Source: a virus
Direction: 5' to 3' (one strand)
Virus record (IMG/VR): IMGVR_UViG_3300031999_000223
Location: 1 to 21,623 of that record
DNA length: 21,623 bases
Below, piece after piece: positions 15,212 to 21,201 of the stretch. Below the pieces are notes generated by a model that saw nothing but the letters and a program-made list of their open reading frames with translations, ran no database searches and was not told the DNA's origin. The first letter of the stretch is position 1. Each line of letters begins with the position of its first letter. A program made the position numbers and the translations under genes.

Positions 15212-15760
15212 TTACTGATTAGTGTTTATGAAGGACCAATTTTCAGTAGTCCCGGTATCAATTAGTTCCCATAAACGTCGTCTGCTTACACTATCTGAAG
15301 CTACTGCGGTATCTGTGACCACCGACTTAAAACTACCGCCAGCAGCAGGAGCATCTTCTACGTTCACTGTATCTTCAACACCAATGTTATATACGGAGCT
15401 ACCACCAAAACTAACGTCGTCTTGTGCAACGGCGGATTCTTCTATACGTTCTGTAAAATTACCACCCCCCAGAACTGTATCAATAAGTGCTGCTGTTTCT
15501 TCTAAAGATATATAGAACGTAGCATTTGCTCTAAAAGAATCTGTTAAAACTAAAGACTCTGCAACGCTTACACCAAAAACAGTCGTTGTACTAAAAGTAT
15601 CAGTTACTTGTACCGTGTCTGAAAAAATAGAACCAAAAGCGGCACCGCCATTTACGGTATCTGAAGCAGCTACTGTATCGTCAATAGTCCTCTCATAAGC
15701 GGACAAGCCCCATCCAGACTGTCCCCAACCTCCTGAACTCCACCCGCTTATGTCCGCCAC
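15212..15760 (-). CDS. Virion protein built of seven 20-residue repeats
   Basis: This is a 182-residue protein with a GTG start at 15760, supported by TAGGAG six bases upstream. The N-terminus ISGWSSGGWGQSGWGLSAY is a Gly/Trp/Ser patch seen in other phage structural proteins. Residues 25-166 hold seven tandem units of 20 to 22 residues with the pattern xV/I-x-D/E-T/S-xxxx-D-T/S-V/F-xxxxx-F. Examples are SVAESLVLTDSF, RIEESAVAQDDV and GVEDTVNVEDAP. After the last unit comes RRRLWELIDTG and ENWSFINTNQ, a W..I..x..W motif known at C-termini of such proteins. The repeats suggest a beta-solenoid or fibrous shaft, strongly acidic overall. The role in the tail appendage is inferred from position. 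Confidence 0.8.
   Translation of the reverse strand: MADISGWSSGGWGQSGWGLSAYERTIDDTVAASDTVNGGAAFGSIFSDTVQVTDTFSTTTVFGVSVAESLVLTDSFRANATFYISLEETAALIDTVLGGGNFTERIEESAVAQDDVSFGGSSVYNIGVEDTVNVEDAPAAGGSFKSVVTDTAVASDSVSRRRLWELIDTGTTENWSFINTNQ
15263..15688 (-). repeat. Seven tandem 20-22-residue protein repeats
   Basis: Units start near residues 25, 45, 65, 85, 105, 126 and 147. Each has an acidic D/E-T/S pair, an Asp four to five residues on, and an aromatic residue near the end. DNA identity between units is low, so the repeat is old or selected at the protein level. Confidence 0.75.
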
Positions 15761-15772
15761 AAAACACTCCTA

Positions 15773-16351
15773 TTATTGAGCGTCTAAGTTAAACGAATAC
15801 GTTACGTTCAGTACGTCACCAGTAACTACAGTACGGTCGCCGGGCGATTGAAAGTCAGCCGCAGAAAACAGTAATCCCGGTGATGTGCCAGACGCCACAT
15901 TAGTTAAAAACGCACCAGCAATAGTAGCGTTAGCAGTAAAAGTAAATGACGCTGTAGTAGACGCATTATTAATATTTGATGGGTCTGCCAATGTAGCTGC
16001 ACCAAACGTAGCTGCTGGACGAGTACCAGAATAACTACTGTTTTCAGTCCAACCGGCATGAGTAGCTAACGTATCACCACCAGAGAATGTAGTGGTAGCA
16101 GATGTACCATTAACTAAACCTACATACCAAGCAGCCGTATACGCAGACCCTTTAAAAAACTGGGTATTCATCATTTGCAAACCGGTGTTAACAACGAGGT
16201 TAGGAGCAATATCTACCCACTTCTCGTTACCATCCTTGTCTACACAAGTAACAGTAAACACGCCACCAGCTGACATACCTTCTATAAAGCCGGTTTTGCG
16301 CTCCACATAGCTAGTAACAGTTTCACTAGATTTAGCTTTTTGAATCGACAT
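15773..16351 (-). CDS. Conserved virion protein (WYVGLV/DTLATHAGWTE family)
   Basis: This is a 192-residue protein, ATG at 16351 with AAGGAG upstream. The N-terminus is polar (MSIQKAKSSETVTSY) and is followed by FTVTCVDKDGNEKWVDIAPN and LVVNTGLQMMNTQFF. The recognisable core is AAWYVGLVNG (74-82), GGDTLATHAGWTENSSYSGT (91-110) and RPAATFGAA, then IAGAFLTNV (143-151) and LFSAADFQSPGDRTVVTGD. I recall this set of motifs in many phage and prophage structural proteins of unknown exact function. It lies in a run of small beta-rich appendage genes. A baseplate or fibre-base role is possible. No start ambiguity. Confidence 0.82.
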   Translation of the reverse strand: MSIQKAKSSETVTSYVERKTGFIEGMSAGGVFTVTCVDKDGNEKWVDIAPNLVVNTGLQMMNTQFFKGSAYTAAWYVGLVNGTSATTTFSGGDTLATHAGWTENSSYSGTRPAATFGAATLADPSNINNASTTASFTFTANATIAGAFLTNVASGTSPGLLFSAADFQSPGDRTVVTGDVLNVTYSFNLDAQ

Positions 16352-16360
16352 AAGTACTCC

Positions 16361-16786
16361 TTAGTTAATCTGAATTAGCGCGCTTGACGATGTGTCAGGA
16401 GGTAACAGCACGGAAAACGTGTTGTTACCAGTTTGAGTCTTATCTGAGCCAAAATCCAACACCGCTATTGACGCATTACTTTTGGTGGAGTTGTAGATCA
16501 ACGCCCCTCTGGTAGTAAACTGTACTGAATTCCAAACCACATTACTAAAGCTTACGTACACAACACCGTTACTGGTTGAGCTAATTGTCACGTTAGATAA
16601 CGCTTGCCCTCCTGCCGTATAACCCCCGCTTGTAACTTCGTTGGTTGGCGAGTACACCACCGTGTTGTCGTTGATGTCTGCAAACGCCGTATAAAGCGCC
16701 ATGTATAGCGTATCCGACGCAATGTTCTGCGTGCCTCTCAGCATGTCCAGCTTGAAGCTAGTAGTTAATCCTTGCTGTATCGTCAT
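16361..16786 (-). CDS. Conserved beta-rich virion protein
   Basis: This is a 141-residue protein, ATG at 16786 in a TGATG overlap with the adaptor gene. Motifs are DTLYMALYTAFADI (25-38), NEVTSGGYTAGGQALSNV (49-66), FSNVVWNSVQFTTRGALIYN (80-99) and AVLDFGSDK. This series of strands (ALYT...TaYt..E...GYtAGG...F.d..W....raliYN....) matches a family I remember from phage tail regions, related in style to the WYVGLV protein encoded next. It is probably a structural protein of the tail or its fibres. Function not known. It directly follows the second adaptor, which may mean it contacts the neck. Confidence 0.8.
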   Translation of the reverse strand: MTIQQGLTTSFKLDMLRGTQNIASDTLYMALYTAFADINDNTVVYSPTNEVTSGGYTAGGQALSNVTISSTSNGVVYVSFSNVVWNSVQFTTRGALIYNSTKSNASIAVLDFGSDKTQTGNNTFSVLLPPDTSSSALIQIN

Positions 16787-17508
16787 CAGGTCACCGGCAC
16801 TCTAACTTGTCCAGTACGGTACGCATCCTGACGTTCCAGACCATCGCCAAGACGTTTAGCTTCTGCTAAGGCTTCATTGTACTTAGCTTCCACGTTAGCA
16901 ATCAAATCCGGTTCGCCCTTCATGTACAGGTACGCTTCGCGCAACGAGCCGTACAGCAATATTGGGTCGTAGTTATCGCCCAGCCACGTAGTCCCCGCAG
17001 TCACAATGGATGTTGGGTAGTAGTAATAGTGCAGTTCAGCATAGTATGAACTGTCTGGCGTTGGGCCAAGAATAAACGTCAACTCGTTTGATACGGTGTT
17101 GCTGCTTACCGCTGGACCAAACAACGCATAGTACGAAGGCAGTCCTGTATCAGCGGGTGTCGGGTAGGCTTCACGAATGTAGTTCACGTCCTTGTTTAAC
17201 AGGTAGTGATACGTCTCCGTTGCTGTACCGTAGTTCTCAATAACCGCCAACGAATACACCGATAAAAAGTCTATCGGGCAGGGCAGATACTTGTTGTTTA
17301 CCGTCAATACGCCCGTTTTGTTGGCACGTAATGATGGAAACTGAACAGCGTTATAGACACGCGTTTCAGTCTGTTGAATGAACGTGTTTATCTGATCGGA
17401 GCTTGGGATAACAACTTCATTGGTGTTATCCGTACTCGTAAAAGCCGTAGTTGCAAAATCGTTTTCGCAGTACGACTTGATCGTATTAAACAGGGTCGTG
17501 TAGTTCAT
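16786..17508 (-). CDS. Phage adaptor-like (head-tail connector) protein, second copy
   Basis: This is a 240-residue protein, ATG at 17508, three bases after the preceding gene. The N-terminal region has LFNTIKSYCEN and the motif VVIPSSDQINTFIQQTETRV (about 32-51) followed by FPSLRANKTGVLTVNNKYLP. This fits phage adaptor proteins in which an N-terminal helical bundle binds the portal. The middle is Tyr-rich and beta-predicted (ELHYYYYPTSIV). The C-terminal helices (LLYGSLREAYLYMKGEPDLI, then YNEALAEAKRLGDG) are typical of the family. It resembles the 246-residue protein upstream in architecture, with low direct identity. One of the two should form the ring under the portal, the other may be a second connector layer. 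Assignment by architecture and position. Confidence 0.75.
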   Translation of the reverse strand: MNYTTLFNTIKSYCENDFATTAFTSTDNTNEVVIPSSDQINTFIQQTETRVYNAVQFPSLRANKTGVLTVNNKYLPCPIDFLSVYSLAVIENYGTATETYHYLLNKDVNYIREAYPTPADTGLPSYYALFGPAVSSNTVSNELTFILGPTPDSSYYAELHYYYYPTSIVTAGTTWLGDNYDPILLYGSLREAYLYMKGEPDLIANVEAKYNEALAEAKRLGDGLERQDAYRTGQVRVPVT

Positions 17509-17511
17509 TTC

Positions 17512-17805
17512 TTAACCCATCGGTCCTCGGGACATAAACCCTTTAGTAGCAGCACCAGCACCGCGCATTTTAATGCCATCAGTCTTGGTGTTGTCTGCCG
17601 CAGGGTCCCCTGCGCTAACGCGGTATGTACCGTGTGTACGCGGGTTCATCTTATTAGCTGACAAAGTATTAGGGTCAGTACCGTCATACTGAGCTTTAAC
17701 TTGGCTTTCAGCCGTAACTTTGCCGCCACTCATAGTGTGTGGCGAAGCGTAAGTCTTAGCGGCACCTACTTCTTTGCCCATGCGTTTATCGCTGTATTTA
17801 GCCAT
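17512..17805 (-). CDS. Small basic KGG-type protein with C-terminal DGIKMRGAGAATKG motif
   Basis: This is a 97-residue protein, ATG at 17805. The sequence is polar with many Lys, Gly and Ala (MAKYSDKRMGKEVGAAKTYA, then SGGKVTAESQ). A central NPRTHGTYRVSAGDPAADN precedes a C-terminal TDGIKMRGAGAATKGFMSRG (75-94). The KMRGxGAATKG ending is, from memory, widespread in unassigned small proteins of aquatic phages, and it is related in style to the DGIA/GKTKG tails of two other proteins here. No known domain is present. It sits two bases after the 54-residue gene, in the small cluster between the two adaptors. A role in head completion or packaging is possible but unproven. Confidence 0.78.
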   Translation of the reverse strand: MAKYSDKRMGKEVGAAKTYASPHTMSGGKVTAESQVKAQYDGTDPNTLSANKMNPRTHGTYRVSAGDPAADNTKTDGIKMRGAGAATKGFMSRGPMG

Positions 17806-17807
17806 GA

Positions 17808-17972
17808 TTACCCCGTCTTTTGGCTGTTGGCACGGGACATGTTGCGCCCCATGCTCATACGGTCTTCAGAAGTAGGACCGCCTTTTTTCATGCCTTTAAC
17901 GCCTTTGTGCAAGCGCTTCTCATGCGCTTTAACTTCTTTGTCGGCAATCCGCTTAACCTGTTTAGTGTCCAT
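17808..17972 (-). CDS. 54-residue basic KKGG protein
   Basis: This short gene has ATG at 17972 with TAGGAG seven bases upstream, and TAA at 17808-17810. The product begins MDTKQVKRIADKEVKAHEKR, continues LHKGVKGMKKGGPTSEDRMS and ends NMSRANSQKTG. It is strongly basic and helical at the N-terminus. The KGGPTSE...GRNM element is one I recall from tiny phage proteins of unknown function. A good ribosome site, tight packing between two genes (9 bases before, 2 bases after) and family resemblance make it a real gene despite its size. It may bind nucleic acid or another virion protein. Confidence 0.85.
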   Translation of the reverse strand: MDTKQVKRIADKEVKAHEKRLHKGVKGMKKGGPTSEDRMSMGRNMSRANSQKTG

Positions 17973-17981
17973 CTTGTACTC

Positions 17982-18404
17982 CTAGTTAATTGTCACGTTT
18001 GCTACCGTTGTCGATGCCACCAGATAGTTTGGTGTTAATCCTAAATCGTTTGCTCTTGCTCCACCCACAGGGTTCCAGCCCCACTGTATTACCCTGCTAC
18101 CGCCTGATGGCGTTCCGTCTGACAGCACCGTAGTGCTGGTGTTTGCCGTAATCTGCAACCCACTGTATCCAGACTGCACGTAACTGTTGTCCCTACGTGG
18201 TTCGCGTACAGCTTGCGGGTCATCCACGGGATACATACCTAACTGCAACTGCGGCTGGTCTGGTTCCCAGCAGGTCTGACATACTTTGATCGACACTTGC
18301 TTGGTTTTAATGACCAGCTTAATTAGCTCTTTGAGCTTGTATCGCTGACCGCACCTGTCGCACTCAGCAATGCTGAAGCGACCTGACGAAAATCTGTTAC
18401 CCAT
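17982..18404 (-). CDS. Zinc-ribbon protein with CDRCG...CQTCWEPDQPQ motif
   Basis: This is a 140-residue protein, ATG at 18404 in a TAATG overlap with the first adaptor gene. An N-terminal four-cysteine zinc ribbon is plain: Cys15-x2-Cys18 (ECDRCGQRYKLKEL) and Cys42-x2-Cys45 (KVCQTCWEPDQPQLQLG). DDPQAVREPRRDN follows. The C-terminal half has VIQWGWNPVGGARANDLGL (about 105-123) and a Val/Thr-rich end (YLVASTTVANVTIN). I recall this CDRCG...CWEPDQPQ...WNPVGG arrangement from podovirus head-tail regions, without assigned function. The fixed place after the first adaptor suggests a neck or packaging-linked role. Metal binding is inferred from the cysteine spacing. Confidence 0.85.
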   Translation of the reverse strand: MGNRFSSGRFSIAECDRCGQRYKLKELIKLVIKTKQVSIKVCQTCWEPDQPQLQLGMYPVDDPQAVREPRRDNSYVQSGYSGLQITANTSTTVLSDGTPSGGSRVIQWGWNPVGGARANDLGLTPNYLVASTTVANVTIN

Positions 18405-19144
18405 TACGTTATAAACATCTGCCGTGGCACCAGACGCTCTGCTGCCTTCTCACGGTCCTCGCCTGCGGCAAGTTCCCACGACTCGTCATACATGGCTTTA
18501 AGTAGCTGAACACGACCTTCAGCCCCCGGCAATTTCATCGCCAACATGTACGCTAACCCCGCAACCAGCGCATTGGTAAAACGAAACGGTATCTCAACTG
18601 CATTAACACCGTTCCCAGCGTCGTATATGCGCTTCATACGCCAGTAGTAAAACACGTAGTACGGATTAGCTGCCGTACCTTGATCTGGCGTAGGCCAGAC
18701 ATTGATCTGCGGATGGGCAGCTACTGCTGCTTCCGACCCTGACTTCTGCCCAGACTGACGGTTAATCCACACTTGAATCGGACGACCTTGTGCCAACTTG
18801 TTAGGGATGGTTGAGTACGTCGATACAGAAATACGCGTGATATTTAAGTCCGTCTGGTTTGGTGCATCATTAGCTTGTGTACGAATAACCTGTTCAAGAA
18901 GATCAACAGTGTCATCAGGCAGGTCATACGTAGTCACACCTTGCACCATGTTGATTGAGCCTTGCTCAATCGTCCACAGGTTTACACCGCGGTTCGCCCA
19001 CTCATTCAGCATCAAGTTTAAGCTACGCCGCGCTGTTCTAAAGTGATAGCCCGTACGCATTTCAACGCCGCAACGCTCAAACGCCTCTTCGAAGTAATCG
19101 TTGAGGGTTGGGTTAAACGATGTGGTGTCGGTGGTATATGCCAT
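18404..19144 (-). CDS. Phage adaptor-like (head-tail connector) protein, first copy
   Basis: This is a 246-residue protein, ATG at 19144 with AAGGAAG upstream and a TAATG overlap with the gene before. The N-terminus has FNPTLNDYFEEAFERCGVEM (10-29) and RTARRSLNLMLNEWANRGVN (36-55), then LWTIEQGSINM and YDLPDDTVDLLEQVIRT. This is the signature of podovirus adaptor proteins (P22 gp4 and T7 gp11-like in role) that join portal and tail. The middle region includes GRPIQVWINRQ and a beta part with INVWPTPDQGT. The C-terminal helices (ALVAGLAYMLAMKLPGAEGR, then YDESWELAAGEDREKAAERL) complete the fold. It lies directly before the zinc-ribbon protein. The role is inferred from family signature and order. 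Confidence 0.82.
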   Translation of the reverse strand: MAYTTDTTSFNPTLNDYFEEAFERCGVEMRTGYHFRTARRSLNLMLNEWANRGVNLWTIEQGSINMVQGVTTYDLPDDTVDLLEQVIRTQANDAPNQTDLNITRISVSTYSTIPNKLAQGRPIQVWINRQSGQKSGSEAAVAAHPQINVWPTPDQGTAANPYYVFYYWRMKRIYDAGNGVNAVEIPFRFTNALVAGLAYMLAMKLPGAEGRVQLLKAMYDESWELAAGEDREKAAERLVPRQMFIT

Positions 19145-19410
19145 TACTTCTTCCTTGCAGCCGCCATGTTGTCAATCAAGTTTGGGTACGGCCTACCAGC
19201 AGCTTTAGCTCGTGCCTTAGCTGCCGCCTTCTTCGTTGCCGTTAGCACCGAAGGTTTACCAAGCTTGGCTGGACGTGGCTTCTCCCACACCGCTTTTACT
19301 TTTCCGCCCTTCTTGTACTCAGTAAAGTCAGTATCATCCCGACGGGCTTTTTTCTTGCCGCCGGGCATCTTAGATGGGTTGATATCACCCATGCCGCGGG
19401 AGGCTCTCAT
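19144..19410 (-). CDS. Small very basic MRASRGMG...KKGGK protein
   Basis: This is an 88-residue protein, ATG at 19410, one base after the previous stop. It starts MRASRGMGDINPSKMPGGKK, a start I recall from small proteins of aquatic phages (MRxSRGMG.I..SKMPkGK). The middle has EYKKGGKVKA (31-40), and the C-terminal half is Lys/Ala-rich (ATKKAAAKARAKAAGRPYPN), resembling histone-like tails. High positive charge suggests contact with DNA or with acidic virion proteins. Codons are G/C-richer than in the fibre genes. Function unknown; its place before the first adaptor points to head or neck assembly. Confidence 0.8.
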   Translation of the reverse strand: MRASRGMGDINPSKMPGGKKKARRDDTDFTEYKKGGKVKAVWEKPRPAKLGKPSVLTATKKAAAKARAKAAGRPYPNLIDNMAAARKK

Positions 19411-19411
19411 A

Positions 19412-19831
19412 TCAGCAATACCCGCCTTTGTTCATCTTCTTGTTGCCAGCCATGACAATCTGCTTGCCTTTGGTTTTGCCTTTAACAGCAACACCGTCAC
19501 GGCTAGGAGCAGCAGTTTTAACTGCGCCCATCTTGGAAGCAATAACGCCACCTTTAGCAAATTTAGGCATACCACCTTTTTTCATTCCCATCATTTCACC
19601 TTTTTCGTGTGCAATCATTGATTTGGGTGCGCCTTTCTTTTTCATGAAAGACATTTCTTTACCAATCATCTTCTTTGACTCAGCCATACCACCCTCCTTA
19701 AATTTTTTACCTTTGTCTGCTGCAGAAAAATCTTTACCTACCGACTGCGGTATACCAACTTTTTTAGCAAACGCAGGATTATGGGCTATAGCCGCCATAA
19801 AATTGTGCTGCTTTTTACTCACGCTAGGCAC
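19412..19831 (-). CDS. Basic KKGG protein with C-terminal DGVAVKGKTKG motif, GTG start
   Basis: I choose GTG at 19831: GAGG lies eight bases upstream and the product then starts VPSVSKKQHNFMAAIAHNPA, a start known in this phage family (MPSxSKKQHNFM). The ATG at 19858 has no ribosome site. The resulting 139-residue protein has KVGIPQSVGKDFSAADKGKK (about 25-44), KEMSFMKKKGAPKSMIAHEK, then MKKGGMPKFAKGGV, and ends SRDGVAVKGKTKGKQIVMAG and NKKMNKGGYC. It is strongly basic. The GKTKG tail is shared with the 175-residue protein near the lysis genes. Families with this N-terminus are common in aquatic phages but unassigned. A head-assembly or nucleic-acid-binding role is possible. Confidence 0.8.
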   Translation of the reverse strand: MPSVSKKQHNFMAAIAHNPAFAKKVGIPQSVGKDFSAADKGKKFKEGGMAESKKMIGKEMSFMKKKGAPKSMIAHEKGEMMGMKKGGMPKFAKGGVIASKMGAVKTAAPSRDGVAVKGKTKGKQIVMAGNKKMNKGGYC

Positions 19832-19866
19832 GAGTCTTACCTCTGATAGCGCAACCATCGTAGCGT

Positions 19867-20067
19867 TTAACTTTGCGTTTCATCAGTTTTCTCCTTGCGG
19901 TTAGTTAAACCGCGCACCGTATCAGACTCCCAGATGCGAATACCAAACCACGCAATAGTGACTATAGAAAGCACGTTAGGTAGCCATCCAATTAAAACGC
20001 CTAGCCCTGCAAGGACAGATATGTCATCCATCAGGTTAGGCTCGATATGATCTCTTAGCATTTCCAT
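19867..20067 (-). CDS. Small membrane protein, function unknown
   Basis: This is a 66-residue protein, ATG at 20067, whose start overlaps the end of the previous gene by 13 bases. A polar N-terminus (MEMLRDHIEPNLMDD) leads to a hydrophobic region (about 17-45) with SVLAGLGVLIGWLP and NVLSIVTIAWFGIRIW. This could form one long or two short membrane helices, followed by a charged C-terminus (NRKEKTDETQS). A second ATG two codons later is possible. Shape and size would fit a small class II holin or antiholin, but it is far from the lysozyme, in the head block. I would leave it as a membrane protein. Confidence 0.75.
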   Translation of the reverse strand: MEMLRDHIEPNLMDDISVLAGLGVLIGWLPNVLSIVTIAWFGIRIWESDTVRGLTNRKEKTDETQS

Positions 20068-20309
20068 GCCCTCAACGATTTGTTAATCCGACTGTTCGGG
20101 TCGTTCGCGGTTTTGGGAGAAGTGAGCTTCTTTTTCATCCCTTTCATACGCGCGCAGAAGGAGTCCCGTCTTGAGCCTCCCTCTGGTTGCGGGGCTTTCA
20201 AGCCCGGCTTCCCCGGATTGGCTGCGTTGTAAGAGGCGCGCCCTTTGGCGTTCAATCCGCCCTTCGGGTTCTTTCCTTCTTTGCGAGTCCATGCCTGAGT
20301 TTTAGCCAT
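20055..20309 (-). CDS. Small basic DUF6321-like protein
   Basis: I choose ATG at 20309, which overlaps the previous stop by eight bases. The 84-residue product begins MAKTQAWTRKEGKNPKGGLN and AKGRASYNAANPGKPGLKAP. The AWxRxEGKNPxGGLNAKGRASY motif is characteristic of a small phage family (DUF6321, from memory). It continues QPEGGSRRDSFCARMKGMKK and ends RINKSLRAWKC. A longer form from ATG 20345 would add 12 residues within the upstream gene and lacks family support. The gene is visibly G/C-richer than its surroundings. High basic charge is shared with the KGG proteins downstream. Function unknown. Confidence 0.85.
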   Translation of the reverse strand: MAKTQAWTRKEGKNPKGGLNAKGRASYNAANPGKPGLKAPQPEGGSRRDSFCARMKGMKKKLTSPKTANDPNSRINKSLRAWKC

Positions 20310-20574
20310 AAAACACCGTTGCGTTTGCCCCAACACTTGATACAACAGTTAGGTTTGACAAACAAAGAACTCCCTCACCGGGAACAGTGATCGGTGCTAT
20401 ACCCGCTGCGCCGGGGGCGGTAAAAGAAAAGACATTAGTAGCACCGTCTTTAATTATTACCGTTGCTGCGGTAGAAAAGCTAACAAAACCGCCTCTCCAA
20501 CGCGTGCGTCCCTCATACGCTATCGTAGTAGCGTTAGCGGTACATATTGCCGACTTAACGTCTGTTTGCATCAT
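20302..20574 (-). CDS. Small beta-rich virion protein, function unknown
   Basis: This is a 90-residue protein, ATG at 20574 (a second ATG follows directly), with a near-perfect AAGGAGG seven bases upstream. Strands alternate: TTIAYEGRTRWRGGFVSFST, TVIIKDGATNVFSFTAPGAA, ITVPGEGVLCLSNLTVVSSV and ATVFYG. The pattern resembles a small beta-sandwich or barrel protein made in quantity, judged by the strong ribosome site and its place two genes after the major capsid protein. A capsid decoration or head-surface protein is possible. I do not recognise a named family. Confidence 0.78.
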   Translation of the reverse strand: MMQTDVKSAICTANATTIAYEGRTRWRGGFVSFSTAATVIIKDGATNVFSFTAPGAAGIAPITVPGEGVLCLSNLTVVSSVGANATVFYG

Positions 20575-20589
20575 GGTGATGCCTCCTTA

Positions 20590-21063
20590 TTAGACGTTCT
20601 GCTGACCGAACAAGTAGTCCGCTACGTAATACTGAATGATGCCGCCTACGTTGCCTGTGGCGCTGCTTGAGCTGCTAACTGTAATAACCGCTTCTTTAGT
20701 AGCAGACATAACTGTACCCAAACCAGCGCCGTTACCTGTTGAACCCGGAGTGATTGTGATTACTGAAGTTGCTGTTGCTGTCTGTGCCAAATAGCTGGCG
20801 TTAGAAGCCGAACCATCAAGCAATATGTAACCCACGTTAATTGAGCCAGTGGTAGATGTATCCGTAATCATTACTGACGTAACAACGGCGTTAGCAGGCA
20901 AAATAACTTGTGCAGTTTGACTAGAAGCTACAACAGCGTTAGATAGTGGTACTACGTTAGCTGTGTAAAAAGTTGCGGCCATAAGCATAGAGCCGCAATA
21001 AGCTGAACGATCGGAGGTGTCGCCGCCCGAACGCCAAATAGCTTGGGTAGTTGCAATTCCCAT
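20590..21063 (-). CDS. Beta-rich virion protein next to the capsid gene
   Basis: This is a 157-residue protein, ATG at 21063 with AGAGGA about nine bases upstream. It is the first gene after the terminator. The N-terminus is IWRSGGDTSDRSAYCGSMLM, followed by Ser/Thr/Ala/Val-rich strands: SSQTAQVILPANAVVTSVMI, TTGSINVGYILLDGS, ATSVITITPGSTGNG and a C-terminal IIQYYVADYLFGQ. Composition is like the other small beta proteins of the virion. Position next to the major capsid protein suggests a head protein, perhaps decoration or head completion. I do not recognise a specific family. No catalytic motif. Confidence 0.78.
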   Translation of the reverse strand: MGIATTQAIWRSGGDTSDRSAYCGSMLMAATFYTANVVPLSNAVVASSQTAQVILPANAVVTSVMITDTSTTGSINVGYILLDGSASNASYLAQTATATSVITITPGSTGNGAGLGTVMSATKEAVITVSSSSSATGNVGGIIQYYVADYLFGQQNV

Positions 21064-21078
21064 AATAAATTGTCCTCT

Positions 21079-21148
21079 TCATGCGAGTTAGGTATTGGCA
21101 GTCTGCATGAAAGTCAGCCGGGACTGTCTGCCAAACCGGGTATCCCGG
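21079..21148. promoter_or_regulatory. Cluster of inverted repeats in the only sizeable intergenic region
   Basis: Between the capsid terminator and the next gene several perfect short inverted repeats lie together: CCGGG-3 bases-CCCGG (21136-21148), TTGGCAG/CTGCCAA (21095-21101 with 21128-21134), an inner AGTC/GACT pair (21112-21125), and GCATGA/TCATGC (21105-21110 with 21079-21084). The 7-bp and 6-bp pairs overlap and would compete. This could be a structured leader, operator or RNA-processing site. No convincing sigma70 or T7-type promoter is visible; a TATAAA at about 21157-21162 lacks a -35. Confidence 0.4.
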
Positions 21149-21169
21149 AATATTTCTTTTATACCATAC

Positions 21170-21199
21170 AAAAAAGGGGGACGAAAGCCCCCCTTTTTT
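21170..21199 (-). terminator. Rho-independent terminator after the major capsid gene
   Basis: Reading the minus strand, six A and a G run form a stem with the following C run and six T. A-U and G-C pairs extend through a G-U pair and a C-G pair to a UUUC loop. The stem is about 13 bp and ends in a U run. It lies three bases after the capsid stop. It could also work in the other direction because the arms are A6 and T6. It would limit read-through and raise capsid messages over downstream genes. Confidence 0.9.
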
Positions 21200-21201
21200 A
21201 A

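Noticed and set aside
19043-19621. 192-residue plus-strand open frame
   Set aside because: It crosses three well-supported minus-strand genes and has no start signal or motif.
19832-19858. ATG at 19858 as start of the 139-residue gene
   Set aside because: No ribosome site precedes it, whereas GTG 19831 has GAGG at good spacing and matches the remembered family N-terminus.
19428-19904. Plus-strand hydrophobic frame that looks like a membrane protein
   Set aside because: It is the complement of Lys codons (TTT/CTT) in the basic protein; Phe and Leu runs are an artefact.
20310-20345. ATG at 20345 as start of the DUF6321-like gene
   Set aside because: The extra 12 residues lie within the upstream coding region and are not part of the MAKTxAW start of the family.
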